Shown one piece after another: positions 26,862 through 35,928 of a stretch of 64,000 nt of DNA. The position numbers and the translations under genes are program-made. The notes under the pieces are model-generated. The model had not been told where the DNA came from and searched no databases. It saw only the letters and a program-made list of their open reading frames with translations. Origin of the DNA: DAIDJD01 sp035485275 (GTDB taxonomy: Bacteria; Oederibacteriota; JAJYGY01; DAIDJD01). The stretch covers positions 124,001 to 188,000 of the forward strand of contig DATHOE010000034.1 of the NCBI GenBank assembly GCA_035485275.1, written 5' to 3'. Each line of letters starts with the position of its first letter. The first letter of the stretch is position 1.

Positions 26862-28148
26862 GTGGGTAGGCCGAAAATAGGCATCGTCTCCGGAATTCTG
26901 AACCCCAGATACGGCGGACCACCGGCGGTGATACGCGGCCACATCCGCGGGCTCGGCTCGCGGGCCGAAGTGAAGGTCTTCGGCGTGCAGGATCCCGGGG
27001 ACGAGGCGGAGTTGCGCGGCCTCTATCCGGGATGCGAGCTGTTTCCGAGGGCCTTTCCGAAGCGCTGGTTCAGGGGCCAGGGCCTGCGCCAGGCTCTGGT
27101 CGAGCAGGCGCCGGGCCTGGATCTCCTCCACGCCCACATGCTTTGGGACCACACCGTGTGGGCGACGGCCCACGCCGCGCGCAGCGCCAAGGTGCCCTTC
27201 ATCGTTTCGCCCCACGGCAACATTTTGAACGTCGAACCGTGGTGGCCGCCGCACAAGGTCGCCTACCGTGAAATCGTCCTCAAACCCCTGCTGAAAAATT
27301 GCGCCTTCGTGCACGCCCTGAGCGAGCGCGAGGCCGAAGGCTGCCGGCGCTTCGGGGTCGTCTGCCCCATCCGCGTGATCCCCAACGGCCTGCCGCTGTC
27401 CGACTACTCCCTGCGCAGGGATCCGGAGCTGGCGCTGGAGACCTGGCCCGCCCTGAGGGGACGGAGGGTCCTGCTGTTCATAGGTCGCCTGGCGCCGCTC
27501 AAGGGCCTGGACATGCTGTTGAACGCGTGGAGCCGCTGCCTGCACGACCCGAGTTTGCGCGACTGGATTTTGGTGATCGCCGGCCACGACTACCGTGGCT
27601 ACGCCCAGCAGGTCGCGCTCCAGGTGAAGGCGCTGGGTCTGGAGGGAAGCGTGATCCTTCCGGGACCCGTGCTGGGGGCCCTGAAACAGTCCCTGCTGGG
27701 CCATGCCGAGGCCTTCGCCCTGCCCTCCCGCACGGAAGGCTTCAGCGTCGCCCTCCTGGAGGCCCTGTCGGCGTCCCTGCCCTGCGTGTACACGACCGAA
27801 TGCCATTTCAGCGACCTGGCCAAGAAGGGCGGGGGCTGGGAGGTCCAGCCCAACGCCGGCGACCTTTCCGAGGCCCTCGAGCTCGCGTTGCGGCAGACGC
27901 CGGAACGCTTGAAGAGCATGGGCGCGGCCGGGAACGCCCTGGGCCGGGCCAAGTACAGCCTTGAACGGGTGGCGGACCAGCTGCTGGACATGTATAGGAC
28001 GGCGCTGGGGCGGCGGGGGCTTCCGCCGCCGCGGAACGCCGGCCTGGCATACCATAAAAACGGGGCCCAAAAAGGGCGCGGGCCGGCGCAGACGGCCGTG
28101 CAATTCAGCTGGCGCAGGACCGGAGGCGGATGGGCTCGTCCGGCCTAG
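26862..28148 (+). CDS. Family 4 glycosyltransferase
   Basis: The 428-residue GT-B protein starts PKIGIVSGILNPRYGGPPAVIRG, with the family's G-G-P acceptor loop. It continues with LDLLHAHMLWDH and SPHGNIL, and has FIGRLAPLKGLDMLLNAWSR and LPSRTEGFSVALLEALSASLP (E-x7-E). The GGP...HAHGLWD pattern is common in polysaccharide GT4 transferases. The start is GTG at 26862 with only a weak Shine-Dalgarno. About 50 C-terminal residues (after MYRTALG) are basic and probably unstructured. The gene ends in a 4-nt convergent overlap with the next gene. Confidence 0.87.
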   Translation: MGRPKIGIVSGILNPRYGGPPAVIRGHIRGLGSRAEVKVFGVQDPGDEAELRGLYPGCELFPRAFPKRWFRGQGLRQALVEQAPGLDLLHAHMLWDHTVWATAHAARSAKVPFIVSPHGNILNVEPWWPPHKVAYREIVLKPLLKNCAFVHALSEREAEGCRRFGVVCPIRVIPNGLPLSDYSLRRDPELALETWPALRGRRVLLFIGRLAPLKGLDMLLNAWSRCLHDPSLRDWILVIAGHDYRGYAQQVALQVKALGLEGSVILPGPVLGALKQSLLGHAEAFALPSRTEGFSVALLEALSASLPCVYTTECHFSDLAKKGGGWEVQPNAGDLSEALELALRQTPERLKSMGAAGNALGRAKYSLERVADQLLDMYRTALGRRGLPPPRNAGLAYHKNGAQKGRGPAQTAVQFSWRRTGGGWARPA

Positions 28149-29245
28149 GCCGCGATTTTTTTGCGCAAATCCATGAAGGGCTTTTCGACCAGCAGGTAGG
28201 ACGCCGCACCCAATACCAGCGAAAAGACGATACAAAAAAATTGGGACTCCAACGATTCGCCTCCGAACAAGATCACGGCCGCCAAGAGGCCGACCGTATG
28301 AAGCAGGTACAGCGAATAGGAGATGGTCCCCAGCCAGTGGAACGCTAAAAAACCCGGGGTCCTTCCTTGTTTCGTCTCCGTGGGCGCAAGTTCCAGCATC
28401 ACCAGCGTCAGGATCAGGAACGCGCAAGCATAGGGCATGATCCATCGGTTCAGTTCGGATCCGTGAAACCTGAGGTTGAGGACCGGGACCAGGAAATTCA
28501 AGGCTATCGCCAGGAAAAGAAAGCCGAGCGTCCGGCCCCGGGGCCCGTAAAAATTTTTCAGCTTTTCGAAACTCGCCTTTTTGACGGTCCATTCCGCGAG
28601 CAGGGCCCCGAGGTACCAGGACCAGAATGTGGTGATGAAAACTTCCTGCGCGACAATCCGCCAGGGATTCGCCTCGGCGATGAAACGGCTCACGAAAAAA
28701 TACCAGACGAGCGCGGCCATGAAGGCCAGGGTGAGCTGCTTCAGGGAGAAATCCAGCGCTTTGAAAGCCAGGGCGTAACAGAGATAAAACTGGGCCTCGA
28801 GAGCGATGGTCCAAAACGGGCCGTTGATCGTGCGCCAGCCGAGGGGATAGAAATTGTGCGCAAAAATGAAGTGGAAGAAAACGTCGTAGGCGCCCAGCGG
28901 GGGGCTGATGTCCCCCGTGGTCCGGAAACAGCCGGCAATCAGGCAAACGACGATCGCGAAGTAGTAAGCGGGCACGATCCTGAATATGCGGTTCAGCGCG
29001 AACGGCCGCAAGGCCAAGCCCCCCTGCCCCCGTTCCGCCCGTATGGCCTGGGGGCGATGGATGCAAAAACCGCTCAACACGAAGAAAATGCTCACCCCCC
29101 AGAAGCCCAAATTACGCAGTATGGGGTGGTAGCCGTTCAGGTGGTCGTAATATTGGCGGTACATATGGAAAACCAACACGGCGAAGGCGGCAATTCCACG
29201 CAACACATCCAAGGAATCCAGGCGTTGTTTTGGCGCTGATTGCAT
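28145..29245 (-). CDS. Acyltransferase 3 (OafA/YrhL-type) membrane O-acetylase
   Basis: The 366-residue membrane protein has the family signature RLDSLDVLRGIAAFAVLVFHMY at the N-terminus, then FWGVSIFFVLSGFCIHR and ALNRIFRIVPAYYFAIV. A region LAHNFYPLGWRTINGPFWTIALEAQFYL carries the family's W-x-L-x-x-E-x-x-F-Y motif. It has about ten helices. It would acylate a glycan at the periplasmic side. It is on the opposite strand to the preceding glycosyltransferase genes and belongs to the third acetylase unit of this locus. There is no obvious Shine-Dalgarno before ATG 29245. Confidence 0.88.
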   Translation of the reverse strand: MQSAPKQRLDSLDVLRGIAAFAVLVFHMYRQYYDHLNGYHPILRNLGFWGVSIFFVLSGFCIHRPQAIRAERGQGGLALRPFALNRIFRIVPAYYFAIVVCLIAGCFRTTGDISPPLGAYDVFFHFIFAHNFYPLGWRTINGPFWTIALEAQFYLCYALAFKALDFSLKQLTLAFMAALVWYFFVSRFIAEANPWRIVAQEVFITTFWSWYLGALLAEWTVKKASFEKLKNFYGPRGRTLGFLFLAIALNFLVPVLNLRFHGSELNRWIMPYACAFLILTLVMLELAPTETKQGRTPGFLAFHWLGTISYSLYLLHTVGLLAAVILFGGESLESQFFCIVFSLVLGAASYLLVEKPFMDLRKKIAA

Positions 29246-29439
29246 ATTATTTTTTACTGATTTCGATGGGGGCGATCATCGGGCGGGACATCCATCACCT
29301 TATCTGGCATGACGCTGAAAAAATGTTTTCAGGCCGCGTTTTCCAACCGAGATTTTGAATAAGCCTCTTGTTCGTGAATGATAGTCCCCGTATTTCTTGG
29401 TGTCCACCGGTATCGGGGAAGCCGCGCCGTGGAGGCGAT

Positions 29440-30120
29440 TTACGAGGCGGTCAGCGCCGCGTTTTCCCCCAGGAAGCCTTCGGCCTCGGCGCCGGCCCGT
29501 TCCAGCCCTTCCTGGAGCCGTCGCAGGTCCCCGTTTTGGTCCCCGTTGTCCCGGTTGAAACGCAGCTCCTCCCCGAACCAGAAGACTCCATGGGCAAAGG
29601 GCGGCGCCACGACCATCCGGTCCCAGCTCTTCAGCCTCGGGGCCGGCCGGCAGGCGAACGCGACGGGGACGACGGAGCAGCCGCTGAGGCGGGCCAGCTT
29701 GACGGCCCCGTCTTTCGCCTCGCGGCGGGGTCCCTTCGGGCCGTCCACGGTGAGCAGGACGTGTTCGCCGCGTCCGAGGAAGCTTTGCAGCTCCAGCAGG
29801 CCGGTGCTGCCGCCCCGTGTGGAGGAGCCGCGCGCCGGTTCGAGCCAGCCCAGGCGCACCAGGGCCCGGCTGATCAGCTCGCCGTCGAAACTTTGGCTGG
29901 CCAGGGCGTGCAGTGGCTGGCCGCGGTAAAAACCGGCGATCAGGGAGTTTTCGTGCCAGACGGCGTAGATGAAGGGTTTTTCGGGGGCTGCAAAGGGCGA
30001 CAGGGAGGTCTGGCCGGCCTCCTTGATCTTCCAGGTGGCGGCAAGGCCCCTCAAGGTCCAGGCCCCCAGGCGTGGAACCGTGGAAAGGATCAATTTTTCC
30101 TTCAAATTTCTGGGCTGCAT
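29440..30120 (-). CDS. DUF374 lysophospholipid-acyltransferase-like protein
   Basis: The 226-residue protein has the DUF374 pattern: IYAVWHENSLIAGF (the H-x4-type active-site block), ALASQSFDGELISRAL, LGWLEPARGSSTRGG (S-S-T-R-G-G), TVDGPKGPRREAKDGAVKLARLSG and VVPVAF. These proteins belong to the LPLAT superfamily and often sit near lipid A genes; the reaction here is inferred to be acyl transfer to a lipid or lipid A precursor. ATG at 30120 is preferred to a TTG at 30174, because typical members begin with this basic-plus-helix segment. It is divergent from the aromatic-rich secreted protein gene. Confidence 0.82.
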   Translation of the reverse strand: MQPRNLKEKLILSTVPRLGAWTLRGLAATWKIKEAGQTSLSPFAAPEKPFIYAVWHENSLIAGFYRGQPLHALASQSFDGELISRALVRLGWLEPARGSSTRGGSTGLLELQSFLGRGEHVLLTVDGPKGPRREAKDGAVKLARLSGCSVVPVAFACRPAPRLKSWDRMVVAPPFAHGVFWFGEELRFNRDNGDQNGDLRRLQEGLERAGAEAEGFLGENAALTAS

Positions 30121-30254
30121 ATTTTTTTTATCCCCAAATTGAAAGCAATTGTCCAGCGCCTTTAGATCGGGCAACTTTGGGCCGTTTTCGCCGTATCCTT
30201 AAGGTGGGTGAAGAAAAGACTTTGGACGTCGGGCAAGGCCTTTGGGGGAAAACC

Positions 30255-31565
30255 ATGACCATGATGCGAGCCACGATTCTGGGCCTCCTTTTGGCGGGCC
30301 TGCCTCCCCTGTGCGCGCAGGGCGCCCAGCACGCTTGGGGAGGCGTCCAAAGCGGGGGCGCCCCCCGCCAGGCGGCCCCCGCGCGGCAGCCCCTGGTCAT
30401 CAATATGGGCCGGCCCAGCAGCGGCTACGCCCGCAATTTCCCCTCCCAACAACGGGCCCAGGCGGCCCCTGCGGCGCGGCCCTCCTGGGGCCACGTCAAC
30501 TGGTCGGCGTCGGTCTCCGGCCGGGGGGCGATGCCCGGCCGCTCATACGGCGCGGCGCAGCCTCGCACAGCCCGGCCCTCCGCCTCGTCCTGGGCCGGTT
30601 CGGCCTTCGGCGGGCTGCGCCCGGCAGCGGGAACGCGCATGGCCGTCGCCCGCCACCACCATCCTTACACCCAGGGCTATGTGCGCCACAAACTGCGCAC
30701 CCTGGGCGTGACCGCGGAACCCAGCCTGATCACCGACCGCTCGGAGATGCTCCACACCGACGCGGCGCATTCGACCATCCGCTACCCCACACGGGGGCCC
30801 CAGGGCGCGGCCCTGCCCACGCGGCGCCTGAATCCGGCCCAGGCCTCGGACGCGGCGCTGGTGCGCGCGCACATGGGCAGGGTGGACGATCCCGGCTGGC
30901 GGGCCAACGTGGAAAGCTACAACAGCATCGAGAACAGGCCGGGACACTACTATTGGCACAAGGACAACGGCTTCAACTATTGCCATTACCTCGACGCTTC
31001 CGGCTATCAATGGTACGGATGGTACCTGGGGGACGGATTCTTTTGGACCCGGGATTTCAACGGCCGCTGGTGGTGGTATGACCAGGCGGACGCGCGCTGG
31101 GACTTCTATAACGACAATTTTTGGTGGTGGCAGGACCCGGACCACGTCGGCGACCTGTATTGCTACAACGACGGGGCCTACATACCCGTCAATTCGGCCG
31201 AGGACCAGATCGTCGTGAGCCAGCCCGACACCACGGACTACCAGACCTTCACCAGCCCGGACGGCAGCCGCGAGGTGAAGCTGGTCGCCGGAGGCTCGGA
31301 CGCCTTCCTGTACGACACCGCGGTGCCGCCCTCATTCGACCCCGTGTACCTGGCCTCAGGCGTGCAGAGCGTGCAGTTCTCGGACACCAGCAACGGCCGG
31401 CCTTTGGAGATCGTGCTCAGGCTCGACGACGGTTCCTTCGACCTCTTCGACGCCCAGGGCCAGGCCTATGGCCCGGGCAACAACGACACGGACGCCGCGA
31501 ACTATGAAAGCGGCGACGGCTCGGCCCCGGGGGACACCATCCCCTCCCAGCCGGTCAATCCCTGA
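30255..31565 (+). CDS. Secreted aromatic-rich protein of unknown function
   Basis: The 436-residue protein has a signal peptide (MRATILGLLLAGLPPLCAQG, cleavage probably near residue 24) and no recognised enzyme domain. Residues about 30-130 are Ala/Pro/Arg/Ser-rich and probably disordered. Residues about 215-305 are very rich in Trp and Tyr, with runs such as RWWWYDQ and NDNFWWWQDPD at roughly 10-residue spacing, suggesting a repeated fold. The rest is acidic and Asp/Ser-rich. GGGGGA lies 6 nt before ATG 30255. It is a single-gene unit and convergent with the nucleotidyltransferase gene. I do not recognise the family. Confidence 0.8.
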   Translation: MTMMRATILGLLLAGLPPLCAQGAQHAWGGVQSGGAPRQAAPARQPLVINMGRPSSGYARNFPSQQRAQAAPAARPSWGHVNWSASVSGRGAMPGRSYGAAQPRTARPSASSWAGSAFGGLRPAAGTRMAVARHHHPYTQGYVRHKLRTLGVTAEPSLITDRSEMLHTDAAHSTIRYPTRGPQGAALPTRRLNPAQASDAALVRAHMGRVDDPGWRANVESYNSIENRPGHYYWHKDNGFNYCHYLDASGYQWYGWYLGDGFFWTRDFNGRWWWYDQADARWDFYNDNFWWWQDPDHVGDLYCYNDGAYIPVNSAEDQIVVSQPDTTDYQTFTSPDGSREVKLVAGGSDAFLYDTAVPPSFDPVYLASGVQSVQFSDTSNGRPLEIVLRLDDGSFDLFDAQGQAYGPGNNDTDAANYESGDGSAPGDTIPSQPVNP

Positions 31566-32451
31566 GGCGGGCGGGGTAGCGGCCCGCCCGGATGAGCTCC
31601 GCGAGGCCGGCGGCGACCAGGGCCTTGTCCTCGCGGTAGGTGATCCCGAACCAGGCGTCGCTTGAGGGCAGCACCGTGACCTCGGCCCGGCCGTCCTTGA
31701 CCAGGCCGTCCACGACCCCGGGCACGTAGAGCTCGCCCTTCGCCAGGAGCTCCTCCCGCCGCAAAAAGGCGTCAAAGGCGCGGCCGAGGTGGCCGAAGAT
31801 CGAGGGCGTGAAGCCGAAGAAGTTCATGGAGACGGTCTCGCGGCCGCTGAAGACGGCGCCGCTGACCTGGTCGCGCGCGCCTTCGGGCGTTTTCTCGATC
31901 TTGAGGGTTTCGACCACGCCGCGCAGCTTCCCGCCCTCCACCGCGCAGATGCCGCGCGACACGGTGCCGTGCTCGCTGAGCGTGGCCTTGAGTTCGTAGC
32001 CGACCATGCAATAGTCCGCCAGGGCCCCGTCCTTGGCCGCCCGGAGGCGCCGGGCCATGGCGTCGAAGCCCTGGCGTCCGTAGAAGTCGTCGGCGTTGAC
32101 CATGGCGAAGGGCTCTTGGATGAGGCCCTCGGCCATGAGCACCGCGTGGCCCGTGCCCCAGGGTTTTTCCCGGCCCTCCGGCCGCTTGAACCAGGCCGGG
32201 GTCTTGTCCAGCTCCTGGTAGGCGTAGTCCACGGCTATTTTTTTCTCGAAGCGGCTCCCCAGATCCCTTTTGAAGGCCTCCGCGAAATCCGGGCGAACCA
32301 CGAAAACGGCCTTGCCGAAGCCGGCCCCCACCGCGTCATGGAGCGAATAGTCCAGCAGGGTCTCGCCGCCGGGGCCCACGGGATCCATCTGTTTCAGGCC
32401 CCCGTAGCGGCTTCCCATGCCGGCTGCCAGGATCAGGAGGGTGGGCTTCAT
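31555..32451 (-). CDS. Sugar-phosphate nucleotidyltransferase (NDP-sugar pyrophosphorylase type)
   Basis: The 298-residue protein has the GT-A-like nucleotidyltransferase signature LILAAGMGSRYGGLKQMDPVG, then GETLLDYSLHDA, with FVVRPDFAE and GTGHAVLMAEG, followed by PFAMVNADDFYGRQGF (metal-binding D-x-D-like Asp pair). It should couple a sugar-1-phosphate to a UTP- or dTTP-type nucleotide. The variant Y-G-G-L-K-Q with a DP-V-G-P-G-G insertion is common in the uncharacterised NTP-transferase family rather than GalU or RfbA, so the nucleotide and sugar remain open. GGAGAGACC precedes the ATG. It is divergent from panD. Confidence 0.82.
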   Translation of the reverse strand: MKPTLLILAAGMGSRYGGLKQMDPVGPGGETLLDYSLHDAVGAGFGKAVFVVRPDFAEAFKRDLGSRFEKKIAVDYAYQELDKTPAWFKRPEGREKPWGTGHAVLMAEGLIQEPFAMVNADDFYGRQGFDAMARRLRAAKDGALADYCMVGYELKATLSEHGTVSRGICAVEGGKLRGVVETLKIEKTPEGARDQVSGAVFSGRETVSMNFFGFTPSIFGHLGRAFDAFLRREELLAKGELYVPGVVDGLVKDGRAEVTVLPSSDAWFGITYREDKALVAAGLAELIRAGRYPARLRD

Positions 32452-32559
32452 GGTCTCTCCGGTGAGAAAGCGTGGCGTTTTCCGTGCGCCGGGGGTTTAA
32501 TGCGTCCTGGCTCGAAGCCAGGCCCCCGGCCGTCCCTGAAGCTCAATGAAAGGCCATCC

Positions 32560-32970
32560 ATGTCCATCACCGTATGCACCGGCAAGCTCCACCGCGTCCG
32601 CGTCACCGGCGCGCGCCTCGACTACGAGGGAAGCATCACCATCGACAGCCGCCTCATGGCGGCGGCCGGCATCCTGCCCTTCCAGCTGCTGCACATCAAC
32701 AGCATGGCCAACGCCGTCCATTGGGAGACCTACGCCATCGAGGGCGCCGCCGGCAAGGGGGAGATCCTCCTCAACGGCTGCCCGGCGCGCCTGTTCCAAC
32801 CGGGCGACCAGGTGATCATACTGGCTTTGGAGCAGATGGAGCGGGCCCAGGCGGCCCGGGTGCGCCAGAAGGTGGTGCTGGTGGACGAGCACAACAGGAT
32901 ACGCAGCGTGGAACTGAAGGGCCTCAGGCGCAGGTCCGGGGCTCAGCCCCGGACGAGGCGCTCGGTCTGA
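32560..32970 (+). CDS. panD: Aspartate 1-decarboxylase proenzyme
   Basis: The 136-residue pyruvoyl enzyme makes beta-alanine for pantothenate and CoA. It self-cleaves between Gly24 and Ser25: the motif DYEGSITIDSRLM places Ser25 at the E. coli position. Lys9 (TGKLHRVRV) and Tyr58 (WETYAIEG) are conserved. At E. coli Arg54, a substrate-carboxylate ligand, this protein has His54 in NAVHWETY. An extra basic C-terminal tail of about 12 residues overlaps the convergent PLP-enzyme gene by 28 bp. AAAGG lies upstream of the ATG. No other pantothenate genes are visible nearby. Confidence 0.93.
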   Translation: MSITVCTGKLHRVRVTGARLDYEGSITIDSRLMAAAGILPFQLLHINSMANAVHWETYAIEGAAGKGEILLNGCPARLFQPGDQVIILALEQMERAQAARVRQKVVLVDEHNRIRSVELKGLRRRSGAQPRTRRSV

Positions 32971-34421
32971 TCGAGCAGCACCAGGGCCTCCTTGACCACG
33001 GCCTCCGTGCCGCGGCCCCCGGGTGCCAAGGCGTCGACGGCCAGGCGCATGCTGGCGCAGATGCGCAGGGCGCTGACCTCGCGCCCCTGGCGCGCGCCGC
33101 AGCGGGCGGGCTGGCCGATGTGGCCGTGGCGCTCCAGAAGGGTCTCGTACACGGCGCGCGTCTCGGCGTGGTCCAGGTAGCCGTCGCGTTTCAACAGGAA
33201 GGGGAACAGGGAGGGGACGGCGTCCCAGCCGGGCTCCTGCGCGAAGGGGCCCCGGTCCAGGGGCCCCAGGGGAAGGGCTTCCAGGGCCCCGCCCGAGGCG
33301 AGCCTTTTTGTCACCGCAACGGCGAAGGCCCGCAGGAAGCCTTCCACGGCCTTGTCCGGCAGGAGCCGGAAGGCCTTCATTTCGGTCAAGGCGGCCTCCC
33401 ATCGCAGAAGCAGGCCCAGGTTGCATTCGCGGACCATGGAGCCGCGCCCTTCCCAGCCTTTGGGCCAGTCCGAACGCGCCGAGTAGGCGGACAGGGAAGC
33501 CGGCAAGGACCTCCGCTGCCAAAGGGAGGCCAGGGCGGGCGGAACCAGCAGCGCCGCGCTGAAGGCGGGCCCGGTCACGAATTTTGAGCCGGTGAGGGCG
33601 ATCAGGAAGCCCTGCCCCAGGTAGGCGCGCAGCGTCGCCGGCGACAGGCGGAACTGGCAGGCGTCCACGAGCACGTCCACGCGCCCGGGAAAGCGCCGCA
33701 GAAGGTCCAGGGCCAGGGAGGGGCTGGGCGCCAGCAGGCCGGTCTTGGAAACGTCCGAAACGATGAGCAGCACATTTTTCCCCGCGGAAGCCGCCTCCAC
33801 GCAGAGGCGCTCCACTTCGGCGTCCAGTTCCGCGCCGCGGGGCCGGGAATCCGCGCCCCGGCTGGAAAGCATGCACAATTCCACCGGGCGGCAGCCGCCC
33901 ATTTGCCCGCCGTCCTCAACCTCCCCGGACAGGGGCGCGCGGGCGTTGTAGTGGCGCCCGGCCAGGGCGGCGGGGACGCCGTTGCCGGTTTCGGAGGTTT
34001 CGGTCATCAGCACCCGCAGGACGCCGCGTTCTTCGAGCCGGCTTTCCGCTCCGCTGAGCTGGGCCACGATGAGGTGCAGATCCGTGCCCGCCGGCGCGAA
34101 GACGATCGCGGGGGCCCCCGGGCCCTCCAGCCCGCACAGGGCCGTCAATTCCGCGCGCAGGCGTTCGAATTCCGCGGCCTGGAGCTCCGGGTCGGCGCCC
34201 GCCACGCGCCCGCGCAGATCCTCGACCCGCGCGAAGGCGGCCTTGGAGATGCTGGAGGCCGTGGAGGAGGCGAAGGAGGGGCGCGTGTCCAGGGGATGCG
34301 GCAGGCAGCCGTAGCGGTTGCGTCCGCTGCGCGGGTCGCAGCGCAGGCGGGCGTCGCCGTCCATGGTGAGGAGGCGGCTCAGGGTGGGCGCCTGGGTCTG
34401 GGAGAAAGGGCGCGCGCTCAA
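32943..34421 (-). CDS. Fold-type-I PLP-dependent enzyme (unclassified; cysteine desulfurase/kynureninase-like fold)
   Basis: The 492-residue protein shows fold-type-I PLP features. The cofactor-ring Asp lies in VLVDACQFRLS (Asp253, Gln256), and the Schiff-base lysine in LTGSKFVTGPAFSAALLV (Lys280). The N-terminus has RCDPRSGRNRYGC and PSFASSTASSIS, resembling the substrate-loop opening of Kynu/NifS-like enzymes. TTG at 34421 is preferred because it overlaps the upstream ATP-grasp stop by 4 nt (TTGA); an ATG at 34364 is possible. Function is unknown. Coupling to two TPR/ATP-grasp proteins suggests formation of an amino-acid building block for ligation. Confidence 0.75.
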   Translation of the reverse strand: MSARPFSQTQAPTLSRLLTMDGDARLRCDPRSGRNRYGCLPHPLDTRPSFASSTASSISKAAFARVEDLRGRVAGADPELQAAEFERLRAELTALCGLEGPGAPAIVFAPAGTDLHLIVAQLSGAESRLEERGVLRVLMTETSETGNGVPAALAGRHYNARAPLSGEVEDGGQMGGCRPVELCMLSSRGADSRPRGAELDAEVERLCVEAASAGKNVLLIVSDVSKTGLLAPSPSLALDLLRRFPGRVDVLVDACQFRLSPATLRAYLGQGFLIALTGSKFVTGPAFSAALLVPPALASLWQRRSLPASLSAYSARSDWPKGWEGRGSMVRECNLGLLLRWEAALTEMKAFRLLPDKAVEGFLRAFAVAVTKRLASGGALEALPLGPLDRGPFAQEPGWDAVPSLFPFLLKRDGYLDHAETRAVYETLLERHGHIGQPARCGARQGREVSALRICASMRLAVDALAPGGRGTEAVVKEALVLLDQTERLVRG

Positions 34422-35812
34422 GACCGGGCCTTGATGCGGGACTTGATCATGGCGTTGACCGCGTCGAAGGCTTTTTGCACCGGTTCGCGGCGGTAATCCC
34501 AGCGGGGGTCCTCCCCGGGCTTGAGCAGGACCATGGTGGCGTTGGTCTCGTACAGCAGGACCTCGCCCGAGCTCGTCAGGCTGAAATCTATGCCGCCGTA
34601 GTCCAGCCCCAGCGTCGACTGGATCTCACGCAGGGTGGCCAGGGCCTTGTCCCCCAGCACCGCGGGCATGTCCTTCAGGAATGCCTCGTCCTCGGCTCGG
34701 TGGGCCGCGCTTTCCGTCATGTCGGCGCTGAAGTAATGGATCTTCCAGTTTTGGGAGACCGCCACGTGCAGGGGATAGAGCCGGCCGTCGATCATCATGG
34801 CCCGGTATTTGCGGGTCGCCCCGTCAGCGCCGCGCGTGTCCACGAATTGGATCACCATCAGGTTCTCGCCGGGCATGCCCTTGGCCGCGGAGGCCAGGCC
34901 CTCGGGCGACTCCAGCTTCACGAAATGTTTGCCGGTGTGAAAGCCCTGGGCCCGCAGCAGCAGCGGGAAGCGGAAACCCTCCGACTCCAGCAGGGCCGGG
35001 GCCTCCGGGCCCTGCAGGACCGCGCTGGGGAAGGAAACGGTCTTGGGCGTGAGGAGGCCCGGGATGCCGGCCAGGCGCAGGGAGTTTTCAGCTCGGCCCG
35101 TCCCGAAGATCCGTTCCGGGGGATTGAGAAGGGGCGCCCTGGAATGTTTAAGTATTTCCGCGGCCAGGCCCAGCGCGTCTTCGGCCTGGTCGGCGTCGCC
35201 GATGGCGTTGAAGACCAGGGCGTGGGGCGGCAGGGGCGACGAAGGGTCGTGGAATTCCACGGTCAGGGGAATGTGCTGGAATACGGTGTTGTCTATGGTG
35301 TTTTCCAGAGGGATGTTGCCGCCCAGGACCGAGTACAGGACCAGCACATTGATCGGCTGGGCGGTCCCGCGGAAGGGCAATTTGTAGAAGGCCCGGCCCA
35401 TGTAGCCCTTTCTTCCGTGCTCAATGGTGGCTTTGGCGTCGTGCAATTCGCTGAAAATATAGGCCATGCCCTGGTGGGCGTTCGGCTGGTCCGGGTCCAG
35501 GGCCAAGGCGGACTCGTAATGGATGCGCGCCATGGTCGGGTTGTTCATGCCCCGGAAAATGTTGCCCAGACGGACATGAGGGGCCGGATCGCGCGGATTC
35601 ATCTCCAGCAGGCGATGGTAGACCGTGATGGCGTCCTTAAGGTGGCCCGTCTCGTTTTGTATGTCCGCGTATTGGTTCAAGGCGCCCAGGTGTTTCGGAT
35701 TTTCCTTCAAAATGCCCACATATTCCATTTTCGCTTCTTTTAGGCGCCCCGAGGAATGCAGGACCATGGCGTTGGCCAGACGCCTATCAAGCTTGTCCTC
35801 GTCGTTTTTCAT
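34418..35812 (-). CDS. TPR plus ATP-grasp ligase-like protein (paralogue 1)
   Basis: The 464-residue protein has TPR motifs at about 1-140 (ALNQYADIQNETGHLKDAIT, then VRLGNIFRGMNNPTMARIHY). A pre-ATP-grasp domain follows at about 150-255 (INVLVLYSVLGGNIPLENTI), then an ATP-grasp domain. ATP-grasp features are FPLLLRAQGFHTGKHFVKLE (glycine-loop strand), IQFVDTRG (hinge), KYRAMMIDGRLYPLH and LDYGGIDFSL with LYETNATM at 417-427 (metal-binding Asp/Glu/Asn). Such enzymes form acyl-phosphates and ligate a carboxylate to an amine or thiol. The substrate is unknown. It is highly similar to the next gene and coupled to the PLP enzyme. Confidence 0.8.
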   Translation of the reverse strand: MKNDEDKLDRRLANAMVLHSSGRLKEAKMEYVGILKENPKHLGALNQYADIQNETGHLKDAITVYHRLLEMNPRDPAPHVRLGNIFRGMNNPTMARIHYESALALDPDQPNAHQGMAYIFSELHDAKATIEHGRKGYMGRAFYKLPFRGTAQPINVLVLYSVLGGNIPLENTIDNTVFQHIPLTVEFHDPSSPLPPHALVFNAIGDADQAEDALGLAAEILKHSRAPLLNPPERIFGTGRAENSLRLAGIPGLLTPKTVSFPSAVLQGPEAPALLESEGFRFPLLLRAQGFHTGKHFVKLESPEGLASAAKGMPGENLMVIQFVDTRGADGATRKYRAMMIDGRLYPLHVAVSQNWKIHYFSADMTESAAHRAEDEAFLKDMPAVLGDKALATLREIQSTLGLDYGGIDFSLTSSGEVLLYETNATMVLLKPGEDPRWDYRREPVQKAFDAVNAMIKSRIKARS

Positions 35813-35871
35813 GCCTTGATCCTCAATTGCATGGGGCTAGTCCCCTGTTCGGGCCCTGACGCAAAGCGCGC

Positions 35872-35877
35872 ATTATA
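35872..35877 (-). promoter_or_regulatory. Putative -10 element (TATAAT) of paralogue 1
   Basis: The minus strand reads TATAAT, a perfect -10 hexamer, 60 bp upstream of the gene start at 35812. The -35 region is not convincing. The same hexamer occurs in an equivalent position before paralogue 2. Confidence 0.35.
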
Positions 35878-35928
35878 CCCTATATCGTCGGGTTTTCTTC
35901 CCATTTAAGGGCCATCCAAAAACTTGTT

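Noticed and set aside
26802..29066. Long minus-strand open frame (about 754 codons) across two genes
   Set aside because: It runs antisense to the GT4 at 26862-28148 and in another frame through the acetylase gene; composition is Arg/Pro/Gly-rich with no domain. It is a GC-rich shadow frame.
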